Shown piece by piece: positions 16,225 to 25,096 of a stretch of DNA of 40,427 nucleotides; position 1 is the first letter of the stretch, and every line of letters begins with the position of its first letter. The DNA is from Promethearchaeota archaeon (GTDB lineage: Archaea; Asgardarchaeota; Lokiarchaeia; Sigyniarchaeales; SOKP01). The position numbers and the translations under genes are program-made. Location: the NCBI GenBank assembly GCA_004524535.1, contig SDNY01000019.1, positions 1 to 40,427 of the forward strand, written 5' to 3'. Below the pieces are notes generated by a model that was not told where the DNA came from, searched no databases, and saw only the letters and a program-made list of their open reading frames with translations.

Positions 16225-16302
16225 AATTAGACCTGCGCCTCCAAGTGGCATCGGACTAGATTTACTTCTTCTTTTTTTTCGTCTTGACTGTCTACGAGAC
16301 AT
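16213..16302 (-). CDS. N-terminal piece of Sec61 beta (29-aa ORF)
   Basis: The ORF reads a basic tail (SRRQSRRKKRRSKSS) then PMPLGGAGLI, matching the cytoplasmic start of archaeal Sec61 beta, and then VTE and a TAA stop. If the 32 bases at 16193-16224 are left out, AGLI joins RFFEDSS in frame and gives a complete ~72-aa Sec61 beta. As it stands, the gene is two ORFs 17 bases apart. Whether both are translated, the RNA is spliced, or the gene is broken cannot be told here. Confidence 0.6.
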   Translation of the reverse strand: MSRRQSRRKKRRSKSSPMPLGGAGLIVTE

Positions 16303-16426
16303 AATTAAAATTGTGCTGCAATTTATTTTTAAAAAACTCTATTATAAAAAGATTATACTACTAAAGATTTAAAATTTTATCTTGAATAAATTTTTATTAT
16401 TAGTTTTAATTATCTTTAGATAATAT
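16303..16426. promoter_or_regulatory. Divergent promoter region, Sec61 beta and ribophorin I-like genes
   Basis: This 124-bp AT-rich gap lies between two genes read outward. A minus-strand TTTTTATAAT stretch at ~16340-16350 sits ~40 bp before the Sec61 beta ATG and could be its TATA box. On the plus side only undifferentiated A/T runs are seen. Shared control of the two secretory genes is possible. Confidence 0.4.
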
Positions 16427-18262
16427 ATGTTAAAAAAAAGAAAAATTTTATTTATACTAACTGGAACTCTTATAATTCTTGTTTTATTTTCATTCATTCC
16501 ATTTTCTTCCAAAGGATCCTTTAAAGATCAAACTATCATCGAATATCCCCAGAGTTCTGCTAGTTTAGAAGGTTCAGAAAATATTTTAATTACCAGTATT
16601 AATCGAGAGGCAGAATTAAACGGATATGGAGTAGCAAATATCATTGATTCGATCGTATTTAAAAATTTAAATACCAATCCAATCGATTCTATTTATATAG
16701 GCGTACCCTTAACATATTCAGATGATTTAATATTTTTTGAAGCAACTGGAGAGCAAGAGAATACATTATTAATTGAACGTAGTGAAAATATTATGAATGA
16801 ATATGAGATGTTCACGATTTATTTTGAGTCACCCCTATTACCGTATCAACCAAAAGAGATAAAATTTGCCCAAACTTATAAAGACATGTTAATTTATGAA
16901 AAAGAAGAAGGCCAGCTACAAAAAATTAACTACACCGCTATTGTGTATCCAGTTTTTCCATATAAAGCAGAAGGGACTATAATTGCGACGTTTGAAATAC
17001 CCTCTAGTTCAAAATTAATACCTCCAAACAAATGGGGGGATGAAGGTCCAGGGGGCAAATCAGTCATTTACGAAGTCTCCTCACTTGAACCCTTCTTAGA
17101 AGATTTAGAAGAAGAAACAATTACAATTGAATTTACAGATAATTCGATAACTAAATTAGAAATAAATGAACTACTTAGAGAAATTTATATAAATCCCTTT
17201 GGAACTATAAAAGTAAAAGAAGAGTATTTAATAAAAAACACTGGTGCTATCTCCATTGATGAGTTAAATTTTGAAATTCCAGGACCTGCCAAATCGATAA
17301 CCGTATATGATGATTTGGGTGAAATTTTAGGAGTAACTGTTGATCCTGAAGAAAATTATAGTAATCTAACTTATAAAGATCTAGAACTTGATTTATCTGA
17401 GAATCGCGTAAAAATTAACCCTGAAACTAAATTTAGATTCACAATTCAATATTTCTTGCCATTTGAAAAGTATATTTCGTTAAATTGGTTTCAACAATCA
17501 GTTAAAATGGATATTTTAACATCAATTTATCAATATTTAGGAAAAGATCAAACAATAAAAATAATAATAGAAGGATGTTTCAGCTTAGATTTTGCAAGCG
17601 ATGACCCAGATGCTATTGAGCATACTGCAAATTCTCTAATATTAGTATATACATCCGATTACGTCAGTCCTTTAGAAAGAAAAGAAATACAATTCACGTT
17701 TACAATTAATTTTTTCGATATTATATTAAGACCCTTAATTTTTATTATTTTAATTGCTTTATGCGCATCTGCTTATGTATTAGTAATTAAATCTAGAAAG
17801 GAAGAGGCTGCTATAGCTGCTTTTAGAAAAGAGTTAATTCCCATTAACGAAATCCGTGAATTCTGTTCTTTACTCGAAGAGAAAAACGCTTTAATTTTAG
17901 AAATTAGACAAGCAGAGGCAGATGTAAGGAGAAAGAAAATTATAAAAAAGAAATATAAAAATATTTTAAATAAAAATACTTTAAAAATACAAGAAATTGA
18001 AAAAGAAATTATTCCTTTTAAAAAAGAAGTTATGGAAATAAATACGACATTCGAAAATTTAGTAAAAAAAATAGAACTACTTGAGGTTGAGCGTGAAAGC
18101 GTTAAAGATAGTTTGAATCTTCTGGAAACTCGCTATAAAAGAGGACGATTGCCTTCTAAATCAGCTTATATGAAATTATCAGATAACTTTTTTAAACGAC
18201 AGAAAAAAATAGATAGAAGTATTGATAAAAGTATTCAACAATTAAGAAGCTACCTGCTTTAG
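16427..18262 (+). CDS. Ribophorin I (OST1)-like protein, putative oligosaccharyltransferase subunit
   Basis: 611 aa. N-terminal hydrophobic segment (residues ~7-26) as signal or anchor, a large extracytoplasmic beta-rich region to ~425, one membrane helix at ~428-452, and a charged coiled-coil tail of ~155 residues inside the cell. Ribophorin I has nearly the same length and plan. The best match is REIYINPFGTIKVKEEYLI followed by KNTGA at ~250-273, resembling ribophorin I's R-x-IEVSHWGNI-x-V-EE...K-TGA. PLLPYQPKEIKF recalls its P-L-P segment. In eukaryotes OST1 helps STT3 in N-glycosylation at the translocon. Homologues are known in Asgard archaea. The divergent Sec61 beta and the nearby ALG7-like gene fit that role. 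No STT3 is in the window. Confidence 0.7.
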   Translation: MLKKRKILFILTGTLIILVLFSFIPFSSKGSFKDQTIIEYPQSSASLEGSENILITSINREAELNGYGVANIIDSIVFKNLNTNPIDSIYIGVPLTYSDDLIFFEATGEQENTLLIERSENIMNEYEMFTIYFESPLLPYQPKEIKFAQTYKDMLIYEKEEGQLQKINYTAIVYPVFPYKAEGTIIATFEIPSSSKLIPPNKWGDEGPGGKSVIYEVSSLEPFLEDLEEETITIEFTDNSITKLEINELLREIYINPFGTIKVKEEYLIKNTGAISIDELNFEIPGPAKSITVYDDLGEILGVTVDPEENYSNLTYKDLELDLSENRVKINPETKFRFTIQYFLPFEKYISLNWFQQSVKMDILTSIYQYLGKDQTIKIIIEGCFSLDFASDDPDAIEHTANSLILVYTSDYVSPLERKEIQFTFTINFFDIILRPLIFIILIALCASAYVLVIKSRKEEAAIAAFRKELIPINEIREFCSLLEEKNALILEIRQAEADVRRKKIIKKKYKNILNKNTLKIQEIEKEIIPFKKEVMEINTTFENLVKKIELLEVERESVKDSLNLLETRYKRGRLPSKSAYMKLSDNFFKRQKKIDRSIDKSIQQLRSYLL

Positions 18263-18311
18263 TAGCTTATCTATAAAATATAATAATTTTACTTAAAATT
18301 TGGAGTTATTT

Positions 18312-18935
18312 ATGAAACCTTGGTTATTTGATATTCTTGCCTGTCCCATGGATAAATATTTCCCCCTAAAATTATTTATTTTTTCTTTTGAAACTAAACC
18401 CGATGAATTTCAATCAATTTTAGATATATATCAAGAAAGAGACCTTGATTTGATTAAAAAACAAAAAATTATTGAAATCTCGGAAGAAAAAGGAAATTTA
18501 TATGTTAAAGACAATATTATAATTGAAAAAAATACTGCCGAGACATATTTTAAACTTCTAATTTCAAGTATTAACGAATTAAACAATATTATAGATAAAT
18601 CAACTCATGATATTACTAAAAAATGTTTTGCTCTTATCTTAACTGAAATTCAAGATAAAATCTTAGAATTTTCTAAAAATATTAATGTAGAAAAAATTGA
18701 AAATCTATTACCTGAATTATATTTTGTAAATAAAATTAAAATTGAAACTGAGATTGAATCTGGATTAATATTCTGCGAAAAATGTAATCGTTGGTTTCCA
18801 ATAATAGAAACCATTCCCCAAATGCTTCCTGATGAATATAGAGATGAAGAAAAAGATACTCAATTCCTTAAAACCAATAAAAATTTATTGGATGACGAAT
18901 TTCTAAAACAAGATCTAAAACCTTTTAAACTTTAG
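18312..18935 (+). CDS. Trm112-like zinc-binding protein with long central insertion
   Basis: 207 aa. The first residues MKPWLFDILACPMDKYFPL and the end GLIFCEKCNRWFPIIETIPQMLPDE are the two halves of a Trm112/YbaR fold: the second half carries CxxC, the first only one Cys (ACPMDK), so the usual four-Cys site is incomplete. Between them ~120 helical residues are inserted. Eukaryotic TRM112 is ~125-135 aa. Trm112 stabilises and activates several methyltransferases acting on tRNA, rRNA and release factor. I chose ATG 18312 over an in-frame TTG at 18300 because GGAG at 18302-18305 is well placed for it. Confidence 0.85.
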   Translation: MKPWLFDILACPMDKYFPLKLFIFSFETKPDEFQSILDIYQERDLDLIKKQKIIEISEEKGNLYVKDNIIIEKNTAETYFKLLISSINELNNIIDKSTHDITKKCFALILTEIQDKILEFSKNINVEKIENLLPELYFVNKIKIETEIESGLIFCEKCNRWFPIIETIPQMLPDEYRDEEKDTQFLKTNKNLLDDEFLKQDLKPFKL

Positions 18936-18953
18936 ATTTCTATAAAATTTTGG

Positions 18954-19056
18954 AGCCCGGTGGTGTAGTGGCCAAGCATCTGGGGCCTTGAACCCCGTGA
19001 CTATTCGTTTCGATACGAGGCGAATCGCGAACACGGTTCGAATCCGTGCCGGGCTA
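18954..19056 (+). tRNA. tRNA, probably Gln (TTG), with ~30-nt hairpin insertion (likely intron)
   Basis: Acceptor stem AGCCCGG/CCGGGCT (7 bp, A1-U72 as in tRNA-Gln), a D arm of the archaeal Gln/Glu type (GTG...CAT), anticodon stem GGGG/CCCC with loop CCTTGAA giving anticodon TTG at 18988-18990, and T arm CACGG-TTCGAAT-CCGTG. No CCA is encoded, and the discriminator is A. Two oddities: position 33 is C rather than the near-universal U, and 34 nt lie between anticodon and T arms (18998-19031) where ~4-5 are normal. They contain a 10-bp hairpin (19003-19012 with 19016-19025, including two G-U pairs). A non-canonical archaeal intron is the best explanation. I see no clean bulge-helix-bulge motif. 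Confidence 0.8.
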
Positions 19057-19189
19057 TTTAAAATAATTTTGCGAGGATATTTCCAATAATTTTCTCTATA
19101 TTCTCATAATGGAAAATAAAAAATTTTATTGTAGTAAATATTTTAATTTTTAATTTAATCAGCTCAATGACAATAATATAAAAAAAAAA

Positions 19190-20566
19190 ATGACCTCTAT
19201 TATAAAACTTAAATGGGGGATTGTTGAAATCATATATTTAGTAATAATTTTTGCCATTGGCTTTCTGATCACCCTTTTAATTACTCCATATATCATAAAA
19301 TACATGAAAAAGAAAGGAAATGTTGGTTATGATATCCATAAAAATGCTCGACCTGAAGTTGCAGAATCTGGAGGAATAAGTCTAATCGTTGGAATATTTG
19401 CAGCAGCCATCCTTTCAATTATATTATTTCCTATTTTTTTTAATGTTATCTTGATTTTTATTATTACAATAGGTTTAGCCGCTGTTATAGGATTGATTGA
19501 TGATATAAAAAAATTGCGTTCAAGATGGAAAATAGCTTTAACAATTTTCACGGGAAGTGCTCTCTTTTTTGCTAATCTCTTTAATTTTATAAAAATTTCA
19601 TCTCCAGTACTCCCCTTTTTAGGTAAAACGAGATTGACACTGATATATCCATTATTAGTGCCGATAATCGTTGCAGTATTCGCCAACACAACAAACATGA
19701 TGGAGGGCTATAACGCGGAAGGGAGTGGAACGTGTTTAATTGCTGCATGCTTTTTATTTATTTGTGCTTTAATTTGGGACTCCTTTGAAGCCGTTCTTTT
19801 TACAATTATCGCTATTGCTGTTTTAATACCATTTTTTATCTACAATAGATATCCCGCAAAAGTTTTTCCGGGAGATATAGGTACATTAAGTATGGGTGTA
19901 ATGATTGCGTGTATCGCATTATTTGGTTCTCTCGAAGTTGTCATATTTTGCTTACTTCTAATGCATATCTTCAACAGCTTTATTCTTCTCAGTTCAGTCA
20001 GAGGTTTTCTCGAAAGCTCAAAAATTCAAAACTCTATGGATGATATTATACTTTTAGAAGATGATAGAATAAAAGCGTCAGATCAACAAAATGCTGCATT
20101 AACTTTACCCAGATTGATACTTGCCAAAGGGCCTTTAACAGAAAAAGAATTAGTTTTGAATTTTTTCATAATTTCGATTATTTGTGGCTTTTTTTCAATA
20201 ATCACACTACTAATTATTGCATGGACACATAGAAATTTAGATTTTATGTTTGTTATTATCACTGGCATTATTCTTTTAATCCCAACTATGTATTTTTTAT
20301 ATAAATTTAACAGAATCAGAGGTATCATTTTCTTAATGGTTGGGCTGTTAGTAGGAGGTGCATCTTTCTTAATTTTTGTTGATATATACATAATGCATCT
20401 CCCTTTTTCTGATATTGATTTGATTTTTATAATAATTCCAATAAAAGAATTAATAGCATTTGTATTATTTATTCCTGGGTTAGTATTATTTTATTTTATT
20501 ACAATTAAATACTTCTGGTTTCAAATTAATAAAGGAAAAAAAATAGAGACTAAAAAATCAGTTTAA
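19190..20566 (+). CDS. GlcNAc-1-phosphate transferase, ALG7/AglH/MraY superfamily
   Basis: 458 aa polytopic membrane enzyme with ~10-11 helices. Motifs in order: ARPEVAESGGISL, IGLIDDIKKLRSRWK (the DD pair binds Mg), NTTNMMEGYNAEGSG in place of N-x-x-G-x-NG, and RYPAKVFPGDIGTLSMG, close to the YPA-V-F-GD motif of eukaryotic DPAGT1/ALG7, then LLMHIFNS resembling its QVFNF. It transfers a sugar-1-phosphate from a UDP-sugar to a polyprenyl (dolichyl) phosphate, the first step of lipid-linked oligosaccharide synthesis for N-glycosylation. It stands near the ribophorin I-like gene. The exact sugar is inferred. Confidence 0.9.
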   Translation: MTSIIKLKWGIVEIIYLVIIFAIGFLITLLITPYIIKYMKKKGNVGYDIHKNARPEVAESGGISLIVGIFAAAILSIILFPIFFNVILIFIITIGLAAVIGLIDDIKKLRSRWKIALTIFTGSALFFANLFNFIKISSPVLPFLGKTRLTLIYPLLVPIIVAVFANTTNMMEGYNAEGSGTCLIAACFLFICALIWDSFEAVLFTIIAIAVLIPFFIYNRYPAKVFPGDIGTLSMGVMIACIALFGSLEVVIFCLLLMHIFNSFILLSSVRGFLESSKIQNSMDDIILLEDDRIKASDQQNAALTLPRLILAKGPLTEKELVLNFFIISIICGFFSIITLLIIAWTHRNLDFMFVIITGIILLIPTMYFLYKFNRIRGIIFLMVGLLVGGASFLIFVDIYIMHLPFSDIDLIFIIIPIKELIAFVLFIPGLVLFYFITIKYFWFQINKGKKIETKKSV

Positions 20567-20633
20567 TATTGTAATTTAAATCTCTAAGATAAGAAAAAAT
20601 ATTAAAAAATTTTGAAAAAATTAGGTATTTCTG

Positions 20634-23177
20634 TTGAAAAAATATAATAGATTCTTCTTATTGGTTTTTTATATAATCTTTTCACCCAGTCTATTCTATT
20701 TTTTTTATTTTATTGTATTTCCTCATGGTGTTGAGATTTTAACAGATTGGACTTTCTATCTTGTTATTATCTCTTTTCTCTTTTCTATAAATGAATTATA
20801 TCATTGGGCAAAGATAGGGAGACGTTCTGAATTAAGCGATCTAGTAGCTATCGCTCTTTTCTTTTGCATAATTTTTTTCATAACAAAAGATTTGTTGACA
20901 TCTCTTATGGGAGCCTTTTCCATTTATCTCTGGGTAGGTATTATTGAATTAAGAGAATATCCTGTAATAAATAAAATATTAATTATTTCATTAATTACCT
21001 ACAACGTAATCTTTGTTGCAGGTTTAGTATCTTTTTACTATGAAGATCCTTTTTATATTAATACTGCTTTTGCTTTCTCATTTTGGATCATTCTTATATT
21101 AGGATTTATTTTATTTGGGAGGAAGTATATTGTCGTCTGGAGGTTTATGTCTCCAGCCTATTTATTATTATTTTTATATGTTATAGCATGGATAGCGATT
21201 ATATTTATTAATCAATACACGCCACTTGAGTTTATATCTACATCTCCTCTAAACTCTGAAAGAATTCAGCCCATTGATTTCATTATGAATATTTATTTTG
21301 TTTTAATTGTTGTTAATTGGTTTGTTTATCTTATATCGGGTATCGTCCTGGATAAGCTACTCGGTATTAAAAAAGTTGAGGATGAAAACTTTTTAAAAAT
21401 TGTAGAAAATGTTAAGAATGATATTGGAATAAAAGGAAAAGTAAAAGTCGGTTTTGGTAGATATCCAATATTAAATGCAATGGCATATGGTGCCTTTTTT
21501 GATAAGAGAATTGCCATTATCGCTGAAGATATAGATCAAATTCCTGAAGATGAATTGAAAGGAATAGTTGCCCATGAATTAGCACACACTAAAGGAAAAC
21601 ATACTCTTATATTGACTTTCATCACTACTGCAGATTTAGTATTCCGAATGATAGTTGGTTTACCTGCTACATATTATGATTATACGTTTGGAGATCCTCA
21701 AATTCCAATGATCGGATTTATATTTTTAAATATTGTGCTGTATATGTTTATCTTTATTTTTATCAGATTTTTAGAGGGTAAAGCAGATTTAAAAGCAAAA
21801 AATTCGGGCTATGCTAAAGAACTTGCTAAAGCTCTTTATAATTTGGAAAGTTTTTATGCAACTGGACGGGAATTTGGGTTAAATACGATGCTTTTGTGTG
21901 AAGAAAGAATAACAAAAGATAATCAACTTTTAGATTATATGGATACTGCTGACTACATTCACCAATCAATAATTAAGCCTAAAAGAGGATCTCTTTTAGC
22001 TAATTTAATGAATTCACACCCTCCCACCTATTTTCGAATAGCAGCACTTCTAGGTGAAGAATTAAAACCTGGCAAGGAAGCTTTACTTCCATTTATCTGC
22101 TTAAAGAGATCGAAACAAAAAAAATACGCCAAAAAATTTGAAAAGGCTCGTTATGCGTTTAAAATTATTGCAAATGAAAAATTTAAAGATTATTTCAATG
22201 TTGAGAATGTATCATTATTATTAGAGAATTTAAGGAGGCGAGAAATATATAAGAGAGAATTAAAAAGAGATTTTATTTTTAAAAATAAAATTACAGACAA
22301 AATTATTTTTGGCAAGTTAGAAGATATTCAATTTCTTGATGATATTTGCGATTCTGATCAATATATTATCACGGATTTGAAAATGTCCCAAAAATTACAT
22401 TTAAATACTTCACTCTACACGAAAACGCAAGTAAATTTGAACAGTACATATTTCTTCAAAAAGAACGTACCAATGATTTTATCGGATATTGAACTAAACC
22501 TAGAAAAAATAGGTGGAAATTATGTTTTTTTAGATAAAGATGGTAATAAAATCCTTAAACCAATAAAAAAAACAAAATTACCTATTTCAGTTGATAATAT
22601 TAAAAAGTATAAAGATCAAGAGATTTTTTTAAAATTGAAAGGAGAACTAAAGATATATAGATGTACAAATATAATTTCTAAAGAAATTTTTAACGATTAT
22701 GAGTTAGAATTTAGTAGAACTATTGAAAATCCTATTGAACGTCAAGAATCTCTTAATTTCAAACTTAGTGAATTAATTATTAGACCTAGAAATATTTATT
22801 TCTCAATTAGTAGAAACGTATATTTTCGAAAATATGAAATAGAATTATTTAATTGGTTGTTAAACAATCAGATTCGTGTTTTTATATATCTTAAAAAACC
22901 CGTAAATAATTTAGAAATTGGAAAGATTCTTAAATTAAATGTTAATTTTGAAGGCATTGAAAAAGAATTAAATCATGATGATATAAAAAATAACGATTTT
23001 ATAATCGTAAAAAATATCTTTGGAAAGGAAATTAATATTCCATATAAACTCCTAGAATTGATAACTTTTAAATGGGATACCGCGATGATTCAAAAAAAAT
23101 CAGAGACAAGTTTTTTTAGCCGGATTGGATATAAAATTATGAACAAATTTAAACCAGAAAAGGTTCTCTATCAATAA
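20634..23177 (+). CDS. M48 family membrane metalloprotease (HtpX/Ste24-like) with large C-terminal domain
   Basis: 847 aa. Residues 1-~245 contain about seven or more hydrophobic helices. The zinc site HELAH lies at ~313-317 (GIVAHELAHTKGKH), with the third ligand Glu in FLEGKADLKA near 381, as in M48 peptidases. HtpX degrades misfolded membrane proteins, and Ste24 trims CAAX proteins. After ~residue 500 there are ~350 residues of soluble, charged, beta-rich sequence that M48 enzymes of ~290-430 aa lack and that I do not recognise. The start is TTG at 20634, with no better ATG near. The gene stands alone between gaps. Confidence 0.85.
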   Translation: MKKYNRFFLLVFYIIFSPSLFYFFYFIVFPHGVEILTDWTFYLVIISFLFSINELYHWAKIGRRSELSDLVAIALFFCIIFFITKDLLTSLMGAFSIYLWVGIIELREYPVINKILIISLITYNVIFVAGLVSFYYEDPFYINTAFAFSFWIILILGFILFGRKYIVVWRFMSPAYLLLFLYVIAWIAIIFINQYTPLEFISTSPLNSERIQPIDFIMNIYFVLIVVNWFVYLISGIVLDKLLGIKKVEDENFLKIVENVKNDIGIKGKVKVGFGRYPILNAMAYGAFFDKRIAIIAEDIDQIPEDELKGIVAHELAHTKGKHTLILTFITTADLVFRMIVGLPATYYDYTFGDPQIPMIGFIFLNIVLYMFIFIFIRFLEGKADLKAKNSGYAKELAKALYNLESFYATGREFGLNTMLLCEERITKDNQLLDYMDTADYIHQSIIKPKRGSLLANLMNSHPPTYFRIAALLGEELKPGKEALLPFICLKRSKQKKYAKKFEKARYAFKIIANEKFKDYFNVENVSLLLENLRRREIYKRELKRDFIFKNKITDKIIFGKLEDIQFLDDICDSDQYIITDLKMSQKLHLNTSLYTKTQVNLNSTYFFKKNVPMILSDIELNLEKIGGNYVFLDKDGNKILKPIKKTKLPISVDNIKKYKDQEIFLKLKGELKIYRCTNIISKEIFNDYELEFSRTIENPIERQESLNFKLSELIIRPRNIYFSISRNVYFRKYEIELFNWLLNNQIRVFIYLKKPVNNLEIGKILKLNVNFEGIEKELNHDDIKNNDFIIVKNIFGKEINIPYKLLELITFKWDTAMIQKKSETSFFSRIGYKIMNKFKPEKVLYQ

Positions 23178-23362
23178 AGTTTATTTTAAATGCGCTTTTT
23201 AAATTTTACAGCGCAGTCGATATTAAAATAACTATAACACACTAAAAGACTCCAAGAATAAAAAAATAAAAAATAATTTACCTTTTGGAATTCTAAGTTC
23301 ATTAATTAATTCATCACATTCATTTAGAAATTTATAGCTTTGAGTATTATTACTTTAGATAG
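23178..23362. other. Intergenic stretch without recognisable gene
   Basis: Between the M48 protease and the gene remnant the sequence is AT-rich, with multiple stops in all frames that I followed. I see no RNA gene or repeat. It is probably decayed sequence continuous with the remnant that follows. Confidence 0.4.
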
Positions 23363-23476
23363 GCTCGGGGAAGAGGATATCTTGTAGAAAAGAAAATTGA
23401 AGGTACGTTTATTATTAAGCTTGAGGATTATAAACAAGATGTTCTTAAGCTTAAAGAATCTATTAGCGTCCTATAA
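23363..23476 (+). pseudogene. Remnant of an unidentified gene (3' end)
   Basis: The plus strand is open for 37 codons (ARGRGYLVEKKIEGTFIIKL to VLKLKESISVL) and ends at a TAA at 23474-23476. A stop just precedes it, and there is no start codon. Composition is protein-like, with charged helix periodicity, so this looks like the tail of a lost gene. It abuts the 3' end of the surface protein gene. Function unknown. Confidence 0.4.
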
Positions 23477-25072
23477 TTAGTATTTATAATAAGGTTTTTT
23501 TATTTTCTTAAAATAGATTATTACCACTGCCGCTATGCCTCCAGAAACTCCTATTCCTATTACTACAGGTATCACAATATCAGGTTCTTCCTTAGCCTTT
23601 TTCTCACCATCATCGTCATCTCCACTTACAGGGGGTATCACCGGAGCCAAATACACTTTAGATTTAATCACGGTCACGTTCGCGAAGCCAATGTTTCCTG
23701 CGGTATCATTACAGTAAAAGATAATCGTAAAATTTTCTTCATACCCAATGGAATCCCATATTTTATCCCAATCTGCTCCATTTATCGTAGTATTTGTACT
23801 AAACGTACGATTCTCGGTATAATAAGTTCCATTGAATAATCGGTACCACATTTTATGGGGATTTTTCTCTCTAACAACTATGATAAAGGCAGCAGGACCA
23901 TCATTCTCGATGAATGTTTGATTCGCGACAGGCACAATGATCGTAATATTAGGAGCTATGATGTCTTTTCTCACAAGAATTTCATCAAACGCCCTTGGTC
24001 CAGTTGTTCTGTTCAAGAAGAATCGAATGATAACCGTCCCATTTTCAAATTGATTCCAGAGGTTATAATTAATCGTGTCTTCAATTACTCCTTCGAACAC
24101 ACTCTCAGAATAAGTAATATTGTTGGTGTAATCATTGCTATTTGTTCCGTTTATGAGCATATACCAAATAGTATCTAAGTTTCTGCCAGATACGGAAATC
24201 GTGAAATTCATTGCAACATTCCCAAAAATTTCGTTTGAAGTAGGTTTAGTAATAGCGATACTTGGTGGTTCAATATCTTTTCTTACGATTACTTCTGCCA
24301 TTCCAATGTTGTCTAACGAATCATTCGCAAAAATACGGATGATGACGGTTCCATTGCCCATTTGATTCCACGCAGTCTGATTGACTTGACCATTCCATGT
24401 GTAATTCTCCGTATAGTGAGTGCTGTCTGTTGCATTAATGAGCATGTGCCATTGAGCGTCAATACCACTCACGTCATTAAATAGAACATCACAATCTGCC
24501 ACACCGGGCGCGGTTGAGAAAAATAATTCATTCGGAGTAGGATTATTTATTGTTACTATCGGTCCCAGAATATCCTTCCTGACTGTGGTAGAATTCATCC
24601 TAAGATTCCCCAAAGTATCATTCGCATAGAATTCGATAATGACAGTACCATTCGGACGGTCATTCCATGCATCTTGGTTAATCTGTCCCAACCTTTGAGA
24701 GCCTAATCCCCCGATTGTATAATTTATTGACCAGTCAGTACCATTTCCGATCCGATACCATGTGTCGTTCAAATGAGCGTCTTTAAAGACCAAATTATAT
24801 GAAGGAGCCGTCGCGTTAAACAATTTATTATATTTAGGCTCAATGATCGTGATATTTGGAGCCATAGAATCTTTTAATACGGGTAAATCTATATTCCCAA
24901 TATAATTCCGTGAGTCATTTACATAAAAATGAATTATAACGGTTCCATTGTCTACTTTATCCCACCCTGTTTGGTTTATGTATCCTGATAGGCTTCCCGT
25001 AATATTATACATGGTTGGATCATTACCTAAAGTATACCATACTGTATCCTCAACGCCTTCCATAATGAACAC
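23477..25072 (-). pseudogene. Surface protein with Ig-like repeats, 5'-truncated
   Basis: 531 codons encode five to six repeats of ~85-95 residues, each with PNITI..P....F (start), WYR(I/L).NGT, a Q.(A/D)W....NGTVII.F..ND..GN core and a V.RKDI.(A/G)P linker. The many N-x-T sites suit an N-glycosylated exterior. A stalk rich in D/E/K (SGDDDDGEKKAKEEPD), a membrane helix (IPVVIGIGVSGGIAAVVI) and a short basic tail end the protein. There is no signal peptide: the frame opens in mid-repeat (NSPFYAVFIMEG), with homology fading at ~25093. The front was lost, so I call it a pseudogene, although GTG 25072 could start a shorter product. Confidence 0.65.
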
Positions 25073-25096
25073 AGCATAAAAGGGGGAATTACAAAT

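Noticed and set aside
18986-18992. Reading the tRNA as Ser (TGA) with a long variable arm
   Set aside because: Shifting the loop by one base breaks the GGGG/CCCC stem, the discriminator is A rather than the G typical of Ser, and the A1-U72 pair suits Gln.
19327-19698. Minus-strand ORFs within the ALG7-like gene (also 20083-20391)
   Set aside because: They are shadows of a well-supported membrane enzyme and contain no recognisable domain.
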